A DNA stretch of 64,000 nucleotides. Source: Epiperipatus broadwayi. Lineage: Eukaryota > Onychophora > Udeonychophora > Euonychophora > Peripatidae. Each line of letters starts with the position of its first letter. Position 1 is the first letter of the stretch. This document shows, in pieces, positions 48,431 to 60,712 of this stretch. Position numbers and translations under genes: made by a program. Where the stretch lies: positions 17,173,254-17,237,253 of the forward strand of contig JAQFVV010006197.1 in assembly GCA_028023455.1 (NCBI GenBank), given 5' to 3'. Below the pieces are notes generated by a model. The model made no database searches and was not told the origin of the DNA. It saw only the letters and a program-made list of their open reading frames with translations.

Positions 48431-51400
48431 ATATTTGATATGAAAATTTAAGTAGGATTTATAGAAAGTGAGTTGGAAATTAATAAAATTGCTTGCATTG
48501 CAATCTTTTTGTTTTTAATATATGCTTTTTTAATTTTTTCAAAGCAATTATGCTGTACAATCATTTTCAATCTTTGAAATTTTTGACTGTTTAAAAAAAA
48601 AAAATTCAAACATTTCTAAGACTTTTGATGACTATTTATCAGGAGTTGGGAAATCTTTTCTCTGCCAAGTGCCATTTGGATATTTATAATCTTATTTGCG
48701 GGCCGCACAATATTATTAACTTAAAAATTATCCTCCTAAATTTGATCAAAATTTAATTAATTTACCTCTACTCATTAATACTGGTCAATCTTTTCAACTC
48801 ACTCGGTAATCTTCAACTTTCCTCTTTTAAATGAAAGCCTTAATTTTTTTGTGAATTTAAAATAAAGTACCATCATTATTATTAATGACTTTCACATTAA
48901 ATTACAATTTTTCTGATTCACCTTGAGCCTGTATTGGTCACATATTCTTAAATTTCCTTTTATGTTCTCAATAGATTTAATTCTACAACAGCTTCTATAA
49001 ACTCTCATTCAGAAAATTATTTCAAATTTTGTTGCTTTTTTTTTAAAGAAATAACTTGCTCTCACAGAATTGTCTGACTTGTTTGTCCTTTTTACAAAAC
49101 ATTAGCTACTTGATGAAGCTCCTTTTTTATTTTAATATTTCTTTCTTCTCCATTAATTTTGTTGTAGTCAGAATGTTTACAAATAGTATCTTGTAATAAT
49201 GTGTTTATTAACTGAAATACTTTCTAGATATATCATATACATTTATTTACTTTTTTTTTTAAAAAAAATGCATTTGTTTATTTCTTTTCAATTGGGTGAT
49301 TTTTTGACAATTTTTCTTATGTTTCTTCTGTAGTCATCCTAAGCAAAATAATAATAAAATATAAAATTAGAGTTTTGATTTTGCTAGTTATATTTTAGCT
49401 GCGAAAATCGCTACAAAAATAAACAAAATGCTTTCAATGTAGTAAATTAAATCTGTAATCGGATAGACCACACAATACACATAATTTGTTAGAATATTGC
49501 ACTTCTGATAGAATGAAGTAGAATTATTATAAAGGTTGACGAGAGAAAAGGATGAAGTTGAGAAAATAAATATTTTATTTTATTCAACTCTTAATTCAAT
49601 ACTTGCATATATATTTATACTGTACTATGCACATGTTTGTGAAAATGTCTTGGGGTCGTATTGAGAGTTTTTGAGAGCCGAACTAATGTTTCAAAAAACT
49701 CATTATAAAAAAAAGCAAAAGAAAAACTTATTAAATATATTTTAATTGTATATAAAGAAAAATAATATTTCAATCATACTTATATTATTTTACTAAATTG
49801 CTAAATGTAATAAATAATCTGATTTGCTTGGTTCTAAATCTAAATGTACTAGCAATAAATTACTATTGTAAATAAAACAGTGTTAATAAGGAATAAAAAA
49901 AAAAAATTTGTAACACTACTCAAACAATACTACACTAAGTTTTGCTCACAAATGATAAAGTCCATAAATGATTGCAAAAAATATATCAAATTTTTTTTTG
50001 AGTTCTGATCTTATCATCTGTTGCTGTAATGTTTTGAACAATATACTAACAATTTTTCACATTGCATCTGAAAAATCATAAATTTATATTAGACATTTTC
50101 CCAGTAACAAATTTAAATTGAAATCTGTCTTATGACAACTTATAAAACATTAAAAGTAAATTGTTGAAAGCTTTTAGAAATAATAAAATCATCACTATAG
50201 GTAAGCAATGGTGTTTTATAAAATATCAGTCTGTATTCTTTATTTATTTAGACCAATCACTAGAAAATGTTAATGTAAGAAAGGTTTTTTTTTTTTTTTT
50301 TGGTACTAGCATGTTTTATTTGCGTATACTGTATCCCTTTTTGGAGAAAAGATGTCCACACTAAACTTTTGGATATTCAATTAAATATTAGTCTGAAAAA
50401 TATTATGGGCACACTCAGGGATCTACTTTGTTGCAGTGGTTTTGTGATTTTTAACATTAAAGATATGTGGATATCAGATATTAGAAAACATGTTGCCTTA
50501 TAAAAAATATGAAAAAACCTATTAAATAGCTGAGACTTAATATTAATTCAATATGAAATTTCTCCTAAGACCTATCTCAAATAAAATTCTCTTTTGGTTA
50601 AAAAATGGACAAATGAATTTCTTTTTTCAGATTCAATAATAAAGCTATTTAGATATGATCTGTCTAGATGTTAGTGGAATTTAATCATCAGATTGACGAC
50701 TTCATGATTATTACACTCTTCTCTTCAAAAATGGAATTTAAATTGGAGCAGAATGGAAAAGAAATAGAAAGAATATGACTAGAAATATATTTGATGAAGA
50801 ATAAGTGGGAAAATACTATTCATTGGGATAGAAATTGAATTGGATATGTATTTAAAGATAAAGAAATCAAAAATATATCCAAATATTGAATTGTTTGAAT
50901 TTTATTTTAAAAATGCCTAATTTGTAAGAACAAACTGTGATAAGCAAATATTGTTATTTGACCATAATGTCCTCTTCCTCTTAAATTACATCAATCTGCT
51001 CAATCTACCTTTAGTCAGAGAATGTAATATAAAGAAAAGGTAAAAAAAAATGATACATAATATATGGAAAGGAATAATTATGTTGTTTAAGAATAATACA
51101 ATAGGAAGATTTGGAAGAAATTAGCAGACCCAAACTTTAATAGATGATAATAAATTATTTAGATTTACCAATAGCTCAGAAGTAATTATATATAACAATA
51201 TTTTATAAACAGATTATGATGAGTGAAATATAAATTACAAAATAATTTTGGTAACAGATTTCAAAAAATTTGACTTTATCATTAGTCTATAATTAAAAAA
51301 GGTATTGCTTTAAAATTATTAATATGCCAAATGCTATCAATATCTACACTTAATAAAGTGCAACTATAACGATAAAGTCAATTCTTTAGACTACTGAGAA

Positions 51401-53340
51401 TCTGTAGAAAGCTTAATTTAGTCTCAAAAGGTATTAAGGAATTTCTATAATTGGTGTGTCTGTCATTATTGTGGCTTCAAGCTAAAGATTAGATATCAAA
51501 AAATTATTTGTTTGCAAAATATTGTAATATTATAAAGAAAAAAAGTAATAAATAATAGGTAGATTCACTTGACATAGCACTGTTAAATTTACAATAAATT
51601 AATCTCAATTTTTAGTATTATAATTTTTAGTAGTATTATCTTACTTTGGTGGCTGCTTTTTTAAAAAAGAAATTAAAAAATCTTTTTTATACTGATTTAT
51701 TTTGAGTGTCTAAATTGTTTGGTTGCTGTCTTAATAATTTCTGATATTATTTTCATGAGTCATTACTTTTAATTACCATTTAAAACTGAGGAAGTACTTT
51801 CATGTTTTATTATTTTTTGGATTTTGTAGGAGACTGCTTTAAATTTTTAATTTGTAGCATGAAAAAGTATCTAAATCCACTGTTATTAACTTTAGAGCCT
51901 TCTATATTAAGCTAATAATGTATATTAAATGACTGCCATATTTAAATTTCCAAACTAGTTTTTGGCTATTGTGCATCAATAAACATATATCTATCTCCTG
52001 CCTTCGGTTTTACAATATTTAGTCTAATGACATTAGCTGGTAATCATATTTAAATCTTCAGATTAATTTTTAACTATTGACCTTTATTAAACTGCTACCT
52101 GAATTTTTATTTGAACCGTGAGTAACCAAGTAGAAATTGACTTATTTTGATCATATTATGAAACAAGCTGATTCATGAGAAATTTAATGCATAGTTAGAT
52201 TGGTGCTTAAGAAGAAAATAATAAAGAGATGCATGATTCTGTTTTTATAGTAATAGATATGTGAATGAAGAGCGTGAAAATAAAAGATGAGACTGAAGAA
52301 TGTCATTCACATGATCTTAAGTCTGATTTGATCTCACCTAACAAGCTATAATATGTTCGGCCAACTGTAAATAATTTGTTACATTAGAAACTTTGCTAAT
52401 AAAATTGTAAACTTTTTTGTGGTATTTTAAGATATTTGCCAATATTGATTTTATTTTTTATTGAATTTGTCATTCTTTAATTAAATAACATGATATTTTT
52501 ATCGTGTATTTTTGATTCTTAGCAAGTAAAATCATGGGATATCACATGGTGATGCAATCAATGTATATGTATATAGACCTAATAGTGGTTTCTAGATAAT
52601 CTGCTTTATTTTCTAAAAGAAAAATTAGTAAATAAAGTATCTGTTTTTCCATTAATGCTTTTTTATTTTTACCATACTAAATAAAAAATTGCAAAATTTT
52701 TAAAATCACCTGCTTGTCCAATTGCATAATTTAAATTATTTCACAGTAGAATAGTGTATTCTAAAATGTCATATGATTACTTTTTTCTTATGCTTGATAT
52801 GACTAACACATTTATTTCACATTTTTTCTTGGTGATAACTATTAAAAATGAACTATATTGAAGTTAGAAGTCATTATAATTCATAAAAGATAGATTCTCT
52901 TGTAGAAAACATTTTTTAATAAACTTTTTGTTGTATTGCTTATAAAGCTTTATAATTTGCAGCTATATATAACTATATGGACCTTTGCTTATGAGATCAA
53001 ATGATATCCAAGCCTCAAAATACATAATTATATCTCACTTGGCTGATGGTTGTTTTTATTTTCCTTGGAAATTGTCAAAAACTACTTTTATTATTTTTGT
53101 CTGTGCATAGTAATAGCAACTTTCCAATAGTTTGACCCTATATAAATATAGTATTAGCATTGGTTTATATTATCAAATGCCCTGTGAGATTTATAATAGA
53201 ATGACAGATTCCTAGATTGAAACTCAATATGATCTGTCACATGATCTCACAAGAAGCTATCACATCAATTAGTACTTTGTAAAATTAAGTTTATTCATTA
53301 ATGTAAATGTTTGTTAAGGTAAACTTTTGTTATTTCATTA
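48431..53340. other. AT-rich stretch upstream of the zinc-finger exon
   Basis: Long AT-rich sequence with homopolymer runs, such as a poly-T run at about 50287-50302. No coding exon or bounded repeat is recognised. It would be intron if the distal promoter assignment is right. Confidence 0.35.
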
Positions 53341-53528
53341 ATCTACTTTTTTTTTTTTTCAGGTTGACTACTAAATCAAAATTTAAAGACTTATTCCCAT
53401 TCTGATATGAATACAAGTAAATCATGTTCTTGTATGAAACTGAGTATTGACAATTCCGCAAGCATTTTTCTTCAGATTGTTCACATCTTCCAGTTTTCTA
53501 ATAATAGTGCATTATAATAATTTATACA
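53341..53528 (+). other. Splice acceptor and 5' UTR of the zinc-finger gene
   Basis: A long poly-T tract ending in CAG at 53360-53362 is a textbook 3' splice site, so the exon probably starts at 53363. Between it and the main ATG is an upstream ORF (53407-53517, 36 codons, starting MNTSKSCSC and ending before the main start). In-frame stops (TAA, TAG) lie just before 53529 in the main frame, which fixes 53529 as the first usable start. Confidence 0.6.
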
Positions 53529-56500
53529 ATGTCTAACAGCATAGTCACAGTTCTTTCCGATCTAAGTCAACCTACACCTATTGTAGATTTTTTTCAGTCG
53601 AATGAGACAGCTATTACCAAGTCAGCACATCCTCTTAAAGATAGTACATTATATGAAGACATTTCTGCAAGTCTTACCTGCTCCTGTTGCAATCTCAAAT
53701 TTGCAGTTCAGCAGAAATTAATAGATCATGTCCAGCAGCAACATCCTCAGGTAATGGAACTTGTTTCAAAACAGTGTGACACAAATACATCAATAATTGG
53801 CAATTCACAATCGGCTAATGCTAAATGTTCTTTCTGTGATTTTGTCTGCTCTCCTGATGCCTTCTCTGATCATCTAATAACCGTCCATAGAGTAACAGAT
53901 GAAGTCACTCTAAATTTGCAAATGACTGCTTGTTCAAATTTTAGACAGAATAATGCTTTAGAAATGAAACAGAAAGTGATTAATTGTTTTATATGTACTT
54001 TTAGTAGTTCTGAAAAAAGCAATGTTATTAATCACTGTTTGACAAATCATTTGGAACAACTTCTCATGGATGCTTCAGATAGTATTATTGAAATATCACA
54101 ACCAGAAAATAGTAAACCACCTCCACCTGTTATTTTGCTATCTGACAGCGATGATGATAACTCCAATTGCTTAATTGTTAAGTCAGACCCAGAAAATATT
54201 ACTTGGCAGAGTGCATACATTTGTTACATCTGCCATTATTACTCTCATGAAGAATTAAAAATTAAAGATCACCTAAAAACCCATCAGAATTTTTCACTTT
54301 ATCAAACAGTTTGGTTTCAGTATATAAACTCAGAAAATGATGTTAGTCAAGAAGAATTGCATCCTAAAGGAAATATGAATATTGGATTTTTATGTGAAGA
54401 TTGTAGTTTTTATTTTAATGAAAATATCAAAATTAAGCATCATCAGTTAAAAGTTCATTCAGAATCACATAAGTTCAAAATAATTAAATTTGAAATTGAT
54501 ACTACTCAGAAAAAAGAAAGTGAGTCTGAAAAACCTAATCAAGAAAGCAAAATTTTAGAAATTAAAGTTGAAAAAAGTGATGCTGATATGGCAAAACCTA
54601 AGAAATATTTTCTCAATACATGTATTTATGTATGTAGTGATTGTAAAGTTAAATTCAGTTCATATATTCAATTGAGAGATCATATTTTAAATCAATCCCA
54701 TCAACTTTGGTGTTTTGATTGTAATTTTCATGCAGATAATTTACATTCATTATTTTCTCATTCCGTATCTGAGCATAAAAAATCTTTACCAAAAAAACTC
54801 ATGCGAATTTTAGATAAATGTAGCTTCTGTCCATTCATCGCTAGTGATATGGTTAATTTAAAAAGTCATAATAAAGAGGAGCACCCTGATAAGAAAAAAT
54901 TACATTCTTGTGAACAGTGTTCTAAAAGTTTTCTTTCTAGATTAAGTTTAAGAATCCACATTCTAACTTATCATAATAACTGTAAAAATATTAATTCTAA
55001 TTCATGCGAAAATTTTAAAACTAAAAATTGTTTCCGTTGTAATTTCTGTAAATATAAAGCATTTTTAAGAATTAACATCATGAAACATATTAAGTCTGTA
55101 CATTCTAATTTATCTAAGTCACAAAATACATGTAAAGCTGTAGAAATTAAAGTGAATACCTGTGATACCTGTAATCAAGATTTTACATCAGTGAATGAAT
55201 TGCAGATTCATAGAATAGCTAAGAATCATTATCATTGTTGTAATCTTTGCAATTTCAAATCATTTTATTATAGATTATTTAATATTCACAATTATGAAAA
55301 GCATAATACTCCTCTTCCTGGAAATTTGAAAATTAAAATTTTTAAATGTCCAAAATGTCCTTTTGAAACATATTTTTCACTTAGTTTTAGAAGTCATGTT
55401 GAAAAACATAATAATGAAGAAGTTTTTTGCTTTGTTTGTCCAAAGTGCTATTCACGAACTAACACTGAATCCAAATTAAGTAAACATACATCTCAATGTA
55501 ATAAAGTTAAAAATGAAATGCCTGAGAAAAAAGAAATTAAAAATAATCTTTTATTGAAAAATGTATGCAAAAAGCATGTTTGCAAAATTTGTAATAAAAA
55601 CTTCAAATATACAGCAAGCTTAGTTAAGCATCAGTTTGACAGCAGTCATTATTTGATATGTGAAAAATGTAATTATTCCACTCATGTTGAACGTTTATTT
55701 CATTTACACAATTTACGTTGTCAAGAACAAATCCTTCCAAAATTATTTTATAGAAGTGTTTCTATGTTTTTATTCAATTGGAAATTTAAATTTCATTCAT
55801 TTACTTTAAATGCAATCCGAATAATGGAAAAGAAAAGTGCTTTAAAATGCTTAAGTTGTAATCAAAAATTTATATCATTTTCTCAACTTCATAAACACTG
55901 TAAAACTTGTGATCATAAATTCATCTGTACTGATTGCCAGTATTCAACATCTATTTTACTTTATTGGTATGTTCACAACAAGATTGCACATAATAATAAT
56001 AAATTTTCTCCATTTCTGAAAAATTTTCTATGGGCATGCAATCAATGTAGCTTTATAAGTACTAAACAACAACTGTTAGACAAGCATTTCACTAAATGCA
56101 AACATAAAAGATTTAAAAAAGATGTGAAGATTGGGCCATTTGTGTGCACTACTTGTCATAGAGCATTTCTTACCCAAAAACGTTTAAAATTTCATTTGGA
56201 TAATGTTAACCATGAACTATGTTGTAATTTTTGTGGCTACATGGCTAAAACGTTTGAACATCTTTCACAACATAAAAAAGTTCATGAATCTATTAAACGA
56301 AGTAACATTATAGTTAATCACAAAACTGATGATTCGTCATCTTGCAGTCTTAAACTTATATGTGAAACAGTTGATAATTTATCAGAAAAAAGTTTTCAAG
56401 AAAATGATTCTATAATATCTACTGAAAAGTCTTTCAAAAGTGGCTCTGATATTATAGAACTATCAAACGTAGATATTCCTTGCCCTTATTGTAATTTTGT

Positions 56501-56861
56501 TGTACATTCAGTGAATGATTTAAAACTTCATTTGAATAGATGTAAGTTATATTTAGAAGAAAACAGAAGAGGAAGACCCAGACAATCTAAGAAATGTGCC
56601 AGGAAACGAAAATATCAAAGGTACAATAGAAGATACAGTATACCTGAAAATTCTGAGTCCCAAAGTAATGATGGAAGTAAATCGGAAACAGAAAGGAATC
56701 CTCATTCTTATATGTTGCGAGAAAGAAAAGCTAGAGTTTCAATAATAGATAAGTCTGAAGACGAAATAAGCAGTACTGATGAGTATTTACCTTCTGATCC
56801 CGATCCTGAGGATGATGATTACGATGACGAAAATTATTATGTTCACAAAAAGAGAATATAA
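53529..56861 (+). CDS. Poly-C2H2 zinc-finger nuclear protein, 1110 aa
   Basis: An intact exon of 1110 codons; the start is fixed by upstream in-frame stops. I count about 22 C2H2/C2HC fingers, from near residue 50 to residue 1010. Several occur as close pairs: a finger with a wide His-His gap (5-6 residues) and a 2-3 residue spacer before the next Cys pair (about 370-417, 545-592, 685-731, 774-821, 873-919). TGEKP linkers are absent, unlike KRAB/Krueppel-type arrays. Residues 200-210 (VILLSDSDDD) form a SUMO-interaction-type motif. VKSD (217-220) and IKVE (345-348) fit SUMOylation sites. After the last finger come a basic AT-hook-like RRGRPRQSKK (about 1013-1022) and an acidic tail. It is probably a chromatin or DNA-binding regulator in the nucleus. 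The architecture recalls large proteins such as ZNF407 or REST, but orthology is not established. Confidence 0.93.
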   Translation: MSNSIVTVLSDLSQPTPIVDFFQSNETAITKSAHPLKDSTLYEDISASLTCSCCNLKFAVQQKLIDHVQQQHPQVMELVSKQCDTNTSIIGNSQSANAKCSFCDFVCSPDAFSDHLITVHRVTDEVTLNLQMTACSNFRQNNALEMKQKVINCFICTFSSSEKSNVINHCLTNHLEQLLMDASDSIIEISQPENSKPPPPVILLSDSDDDNSNCLIVKSDPENITWQSAYICYICHYYSHEELKIKDHLKTHQNFSLYQTVWFQYINSENDVSQEELHPKGNMNIGFLCEDCSFYFNENIKIKHHQLKVHSESHKFKIIKFEIDTTQKKESESEKPNQESKILEIKVEKSDADMAKPKKYFLNTCIYVCSDCKVKFSSYIQLRDHILNQSHQLWCFDCNFHADNLHSLFSHSVSEHKKSLPKKLMRILDKCSFCPFIASDMVNLKSHNKEEHPDKKKLHSCEQCSKSFLSRLSLRIHILTYHNNCKNINSNSCENFKTKNCFRCNFCKYKAFLRINIMKHIKSVHSNLSKSQNTCKAVEIKVNTCDTCNQDFTSVNELQIHRIAKNHYHCCNLCNFKSFYYRLFNIHNYEKHNTPLPGNLKIKIFKCPKCPFETYFSLSFRSHVEKHNNEEVFCFVCPKCYSRTNTESKLSKHTSQCNKVKNEMPEKKEIKNNLLLKNVCKKHVCKICNKNFKYTASLVKHQFDSSHYLICEKCNYSTHVERLFHLHNLRCQEQILPKLFYRSVSMFLFNWKFKFHSFTLNAIRIMEKKSALKCLSCNQKFISFSQLHKHCKTCDHKFICTDCQYSTSILLYWYVHNKIAHNNNKFSPFLKNFLWACNQCSFISTKQQLLDKHFTKCKHKRFKKDVKIGPFVCTTCHRAFLTQKRLKFHLDNVNHELCCNFCGYMAKTFEHLSQHKKVHESIKRSNIIVNHKTDDSSSCSLKLICETVDNLSEKSFQENDSIISTEKSFKSGSDIIELSNVDIPCPYCNFVVHSVNDLKLHLNRCKLYLEENRRGRPRQSKKCARKRKYQRYNRRYSIPENSESQSNDGSKSETERNPHSYMLRERKARVSIIDKSEDEISSTDEYLPSDPDPEDDDYDDENYYVHKKRI

Positions 56862-57460
56862 TGTGGCTGCAACAAATTTGATTATAGTAGTTAATCAAAA
56901 ACTAATGACAATAAATATTTACTTTGTCTACTGTTATTTTAGTTTTGGAATGATTTATGTATGTCTGCATGTGTTACATGTATATTCTTGTACATATACA
57001 TGTATATATAACTACTCCATAATCAGAAGAAGCAGGTCTTTATATTTTATTTTTCATTCTGCAGCACATTTAAATTATTAATAAGTTATAAAGTTTTGGA
57101 ATAAGAATTCATTTCTAGCTTCATAGTGAAAATATTAGTTTTTCCATTTTTTTTTTTAATATTAGTGTTATTTAGCATATTGTTTTTTTCCTTCATATTA
57201 TTAGGGACCATTTAATGTAACAATAATTTAGAGTAATAAAATTAAATATAATTAAAATGTGCACGTACACATATGTAACTCTTTAATGGTCTGTGTAAGT
57301 TAGACTTCATTTTATTGAAAAATATTTAATTTCTTTTTTCACTTTAAAAAAGGTTATCTATAGTATTGGGTTCATCAATATGTATAATTTTTACTTGGCT
57401 TCTGTCATTTTCATGTCTGTGAATTTGAAATTTAATAAAAGGCGGGTGTAATTATATAAA
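56862..57460 (+). terminator. 3' UTR with candidate poly(A) signals
   Basis: AATAAA occurs at 56910-56915 (only 49 bases after the stop), 57235-57240 and 57434-57439. The last two are more likely to define the transcript end. Which one is used cannot be told from the sequence. Confidence 0.4.
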
Positions 57461-57869
57461 AACATCTGAAGGTAATAACTAGGATAAAACTCAAGGATTA
57501 TTGTTATTAAACTTATTTAGCAAATAAAATAGATATCTCACATGAGAACATTATGAAATATCAATTAATTGTAAATATAAAAAAATAAAAGCATAATTTT
57601 AATCAAATTTACATTTTTGTTATGCAGTGAGCTATTTAAATGTCACCCAATGTTGAAAAGTGTACAAGACTTTCATAAAGATTTTAAATTTTGTATAGAA
57701 AGAAAACAATATCAGAATCATTTACAATAAGAATCTTAGATAAATTACTGGTGTGGCTCTTATCATTATAAAAATATATATGCGTGCATAGAAAAAATGT
57801 CAGGAAATGGGAGTACAACTGCATATCTTTATATATCTAATTTATAAGTGGTGGTTAATGATAAAAAAT

Positions 57870-58070
57870 AATGAGAATATAATAAATTGCAGAGATTGGT
57901 AAAGAAGTACAAAGATTGGAGTTTAGCAATAAATATAGAAAAAAAATATTTAGGCATAGGAACAGATTTTAATAGATTTCTTATAGAAAATGAAAAAGAA
58001 AACAAATTTGTGCTAATTATAAATATTTAGGAGTAATATTTAATAAAGTAGACATTTTATTTGAATTTTT
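57870..58070 (+). pseudogene. LINE RT C-terminal scrap
   Basis: LQRLVKKYKDWSLAINIEKK followed by a stretch ending in NYKYLGVIFNK matches the segment after the LINE catalytic box (the INxxKT-type motif, then YKYLG). A frameshift lies between the two. It is a short relic only. Confidence 0.55.
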
Positions 58071-58449
58071 TACACTTATTTTCTCATCTAACAAATCAAG
58101 TTGTATAACAATTTGGAATAGAGAAATAAAAAAAATTGAAAATATTATACATATACAATACTATTCTATTATCATCATTATCTGCCAGAAAGCAGATCCT
58201 TGGCATCAAGTCATATTATTTCCATGCTCTTTTCTTTAAAATATCTCGTCTATTATCTCAAAATTATCAACTAACTTTTTTTTTCTCTTATGCATTTTAT
58301 CTCTCCACAATCACAATATCTTACTTCTTTTCTTAAATAAATAATCGTTCACTTTAATCTATACTAAACCATTATAACATCAGATGACTACCATTTCTTG
58401 TGTTTATATTCTCTGTTGTAGCAACTTTCACCATACAATTTTGCCAAAC

Positions 58450-58750
58450 TAGTGCAAGTCATAGAAATCAATAGATGCTAGAAGTTTAGTGCATCAAAAT
58501 CCCTAACTAGTGTCTACTCAACCAATATCTTCAGGGTAGTTTCTAGCTTATGGCTTTCATCAGTGATGAGCCTTGGATCTGGAGGGATGCACTAGATCCA
58601 ATGATCTAGGTGCAATGCTCTCATATTTAAGGCTCCTCACTAATAAAACCATAAATTAGAAACTAGTCTGGGAATATTGGATGAGTAGGCACTAGAAAGG
58701 TATTTTAATGCACTAACTTTCTAGCATTTATTGAATACTACAACTTGCTT
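58450..58750. mobile_element. Foldback MITE, about 300 bp
   Basis: Imperfect inverted repeat: 58452-58603 pairs with 58604-58748. AGATGCTAGAAGTTTAGTGC pairs with the complement of GCACTAACTTTCTAGCATTT. TTTCTAGCTTATGG pairs with CCATAAATTAGAAA. The centre is CTAGATCCAATGATCTAG. The whole element could fold into one long hairpin. A partial relative lies at 61960-62060. Confidence 0.75.
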
Positions 58751-60712
58751 AGGTGGTAATATTGTTTGGAGAAAATTGCTTGTATTGTATATTGTTTATT
58801 AGTCATTCTTTTCTTCAAACCTCAATATCATATAATCTGAATGCTTTTTCTAATAATCATATCTTTGCTCACTATAAAGCTATTCTCAAAATAAAACACT
58901 TATCTACTTTTTTTTCTTTAATTTCAATAGCTTACAAAAAAAAAAATCTTTTCATTAAAAACTAATTTAGTCATTGCAATTTATTTTTTGTAATTTCCTG
59001 TCCAATAATTTATAGTTTCATCTTTTAAGTTATTTTCATCACTCTATATTTATTTTTATCAAAAATTACAAATTCTATCTAATCCTTACTATTTGCAAGT
59101 ACTATCGTAACACTGCAATTTTTGAATTTTTCTGTTTCTTTAGTGCTAGCTTCATTAGCAAAACTAATCTCACTTAATATCTTTTACATGTATAAAATTA
59201 GTCTATACAATATCTTTGCTTTGTATCTTTTTTTTTTTTAAGAAGGATATAAATCTTAGAAATTCATTTCCTAATAAATATTTTTTAATTTGGGTTTTTC
59301 AAGAGTACAATAATTATTTTATCAGCAACATTGGAATACCAACATTTTTTTTTTATTTGTCATTTTTCAGCCACTTTCGTAAATAAATTTATCACTTGCA
59401 GGTTTCAGGTCGGTTATTGATGGTGTCACAGCGCCATCTGACGGCGGCAGTATGCTCACTTCCTCAACTACCACCAAAATTAACATTTAATAATGAACTC
59501 TATTACAATGTTCATTTTTAACATGTTCACACACTCAATATGTGTGTTATATATGCATTGAGACCACAAAAAATTGAAAATATAAAAAATTAAAATTTCT
59601 GTTATTTAATTTTTTTATATTCACTATTTTCCTGTATTGTAGATAGGTAAAACTTCAAATATGAAAACTTTTTTTTTTTGTCTATATATCTTTCAAAAAA
59701 ATTATCATCATTCCATAAGCTATATCCTTGCTAAATTCAAACTATTCTCAAATAAAACTTTTAATCTATTAGAAATTTCCTGAGATCCTCATCGTATCTT
59801 AGGTATATGGGTGAATTACACTTATTATTTTAAAATCTTTATACTTCTTTGCTTTACGTCTTTATTGAAATCATAACTGTTGAGAGAAAAGAAAATCAAC
59901 CAATTTTTCCTTTCATGATTATATTTCAAACATCAATTTATTCTTTGAAATTCTTTTCCTTTAAAACTATTAGTAATTCAATTGAAGTCTCATCAATTCC
60001 AAATTCGTTTCAGTTAAAACTTGATTTATTCTTACTTATCTGGCTTTTTTCCAATTAATGTAGATGAAAGCTTATAAAATATTTTTTTTTAATTTGGCAA
60101 TTATCTGTTTGTCATTAATAATTTACTATTCCTCATCAATTATTGATTCATTTATATGAACCTCATTTTAAAACTTATTTTGTATTAAACTAGCTTTTGT
60201 AATTTCTCAATCTCTTAATTTCCTTTCTAGCCAATCTCTAATTGATTCACATCTCAGTATTAAACTTTCTATGCATAATTTGCCTTGTATGATTTAGTGC
60301 AGTGGTAGATATGCCTGGATTTGAGAACTAAAGTTCAACGATTTCTGATGCTTAAATATTATATAACTAAGCGATAAATTATTTGATTAGTACATGTTTA
60401 TAGGATTTTTTTTTTTATCATCTTTCATTTATTTTATTGCTAAGCCAAGATTGTAGTTTTTTTCTCATAATTCTTTAGTAAATATTAAATTTTGTTTGAA
60501 TATTTTTTACTTAAATTTACTTCAACAATTACTAATTATTATTTTTGATACATATTTTTTCCTTTTTATCTAACAAATTGGAACATTTTTTCTAATATTA
60601 TTTTTAATTTATCAATAGCCCCCTTTTTTTTTTGTTTTGAATCAGCTTATGATATTTTTTTAAAACATAATCTGAGTTTTACAACTATTAAATTATGATC
60701 CAAGAACATATA
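58751..60712. other. AT-rich stretch with one conserved-looking site
   Basis: T-rich sequence with recurring CT-rich phrases (TCTTTTCTTCAAACCTCAAT; AACTATTCTCAAATAAAACT) that suggest old repeats. No gene. Confidence 0.35.
59428..59448. promoter_or_regulatory. CTCF-like site
   Basis: CAGCGCCATCTGACGGCGG is a CpG-rich island in AT-rich DNA. Read as (A/C)GCGCCA(C/T)CT, it resembles the core of insect and vertebrate CTCF motifs. The flanks are not otherwise GC-rich. Occupancy cannot be inferred. Confidence 0.35.

Noticed and set aside
53529-56861. A transposon-encoded zinc-finger protein
   Set aside because: No transposase or RT domain, an intact long frame, regulatory-type motifs and a splice acceptor favour a host gene.
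56779-57081. 100-codon open frame overlapping the zinc-finger gene end
   Set aside because: It is a shadow of the acidic C-terminus and 3' UTR, with no recognisable motif.
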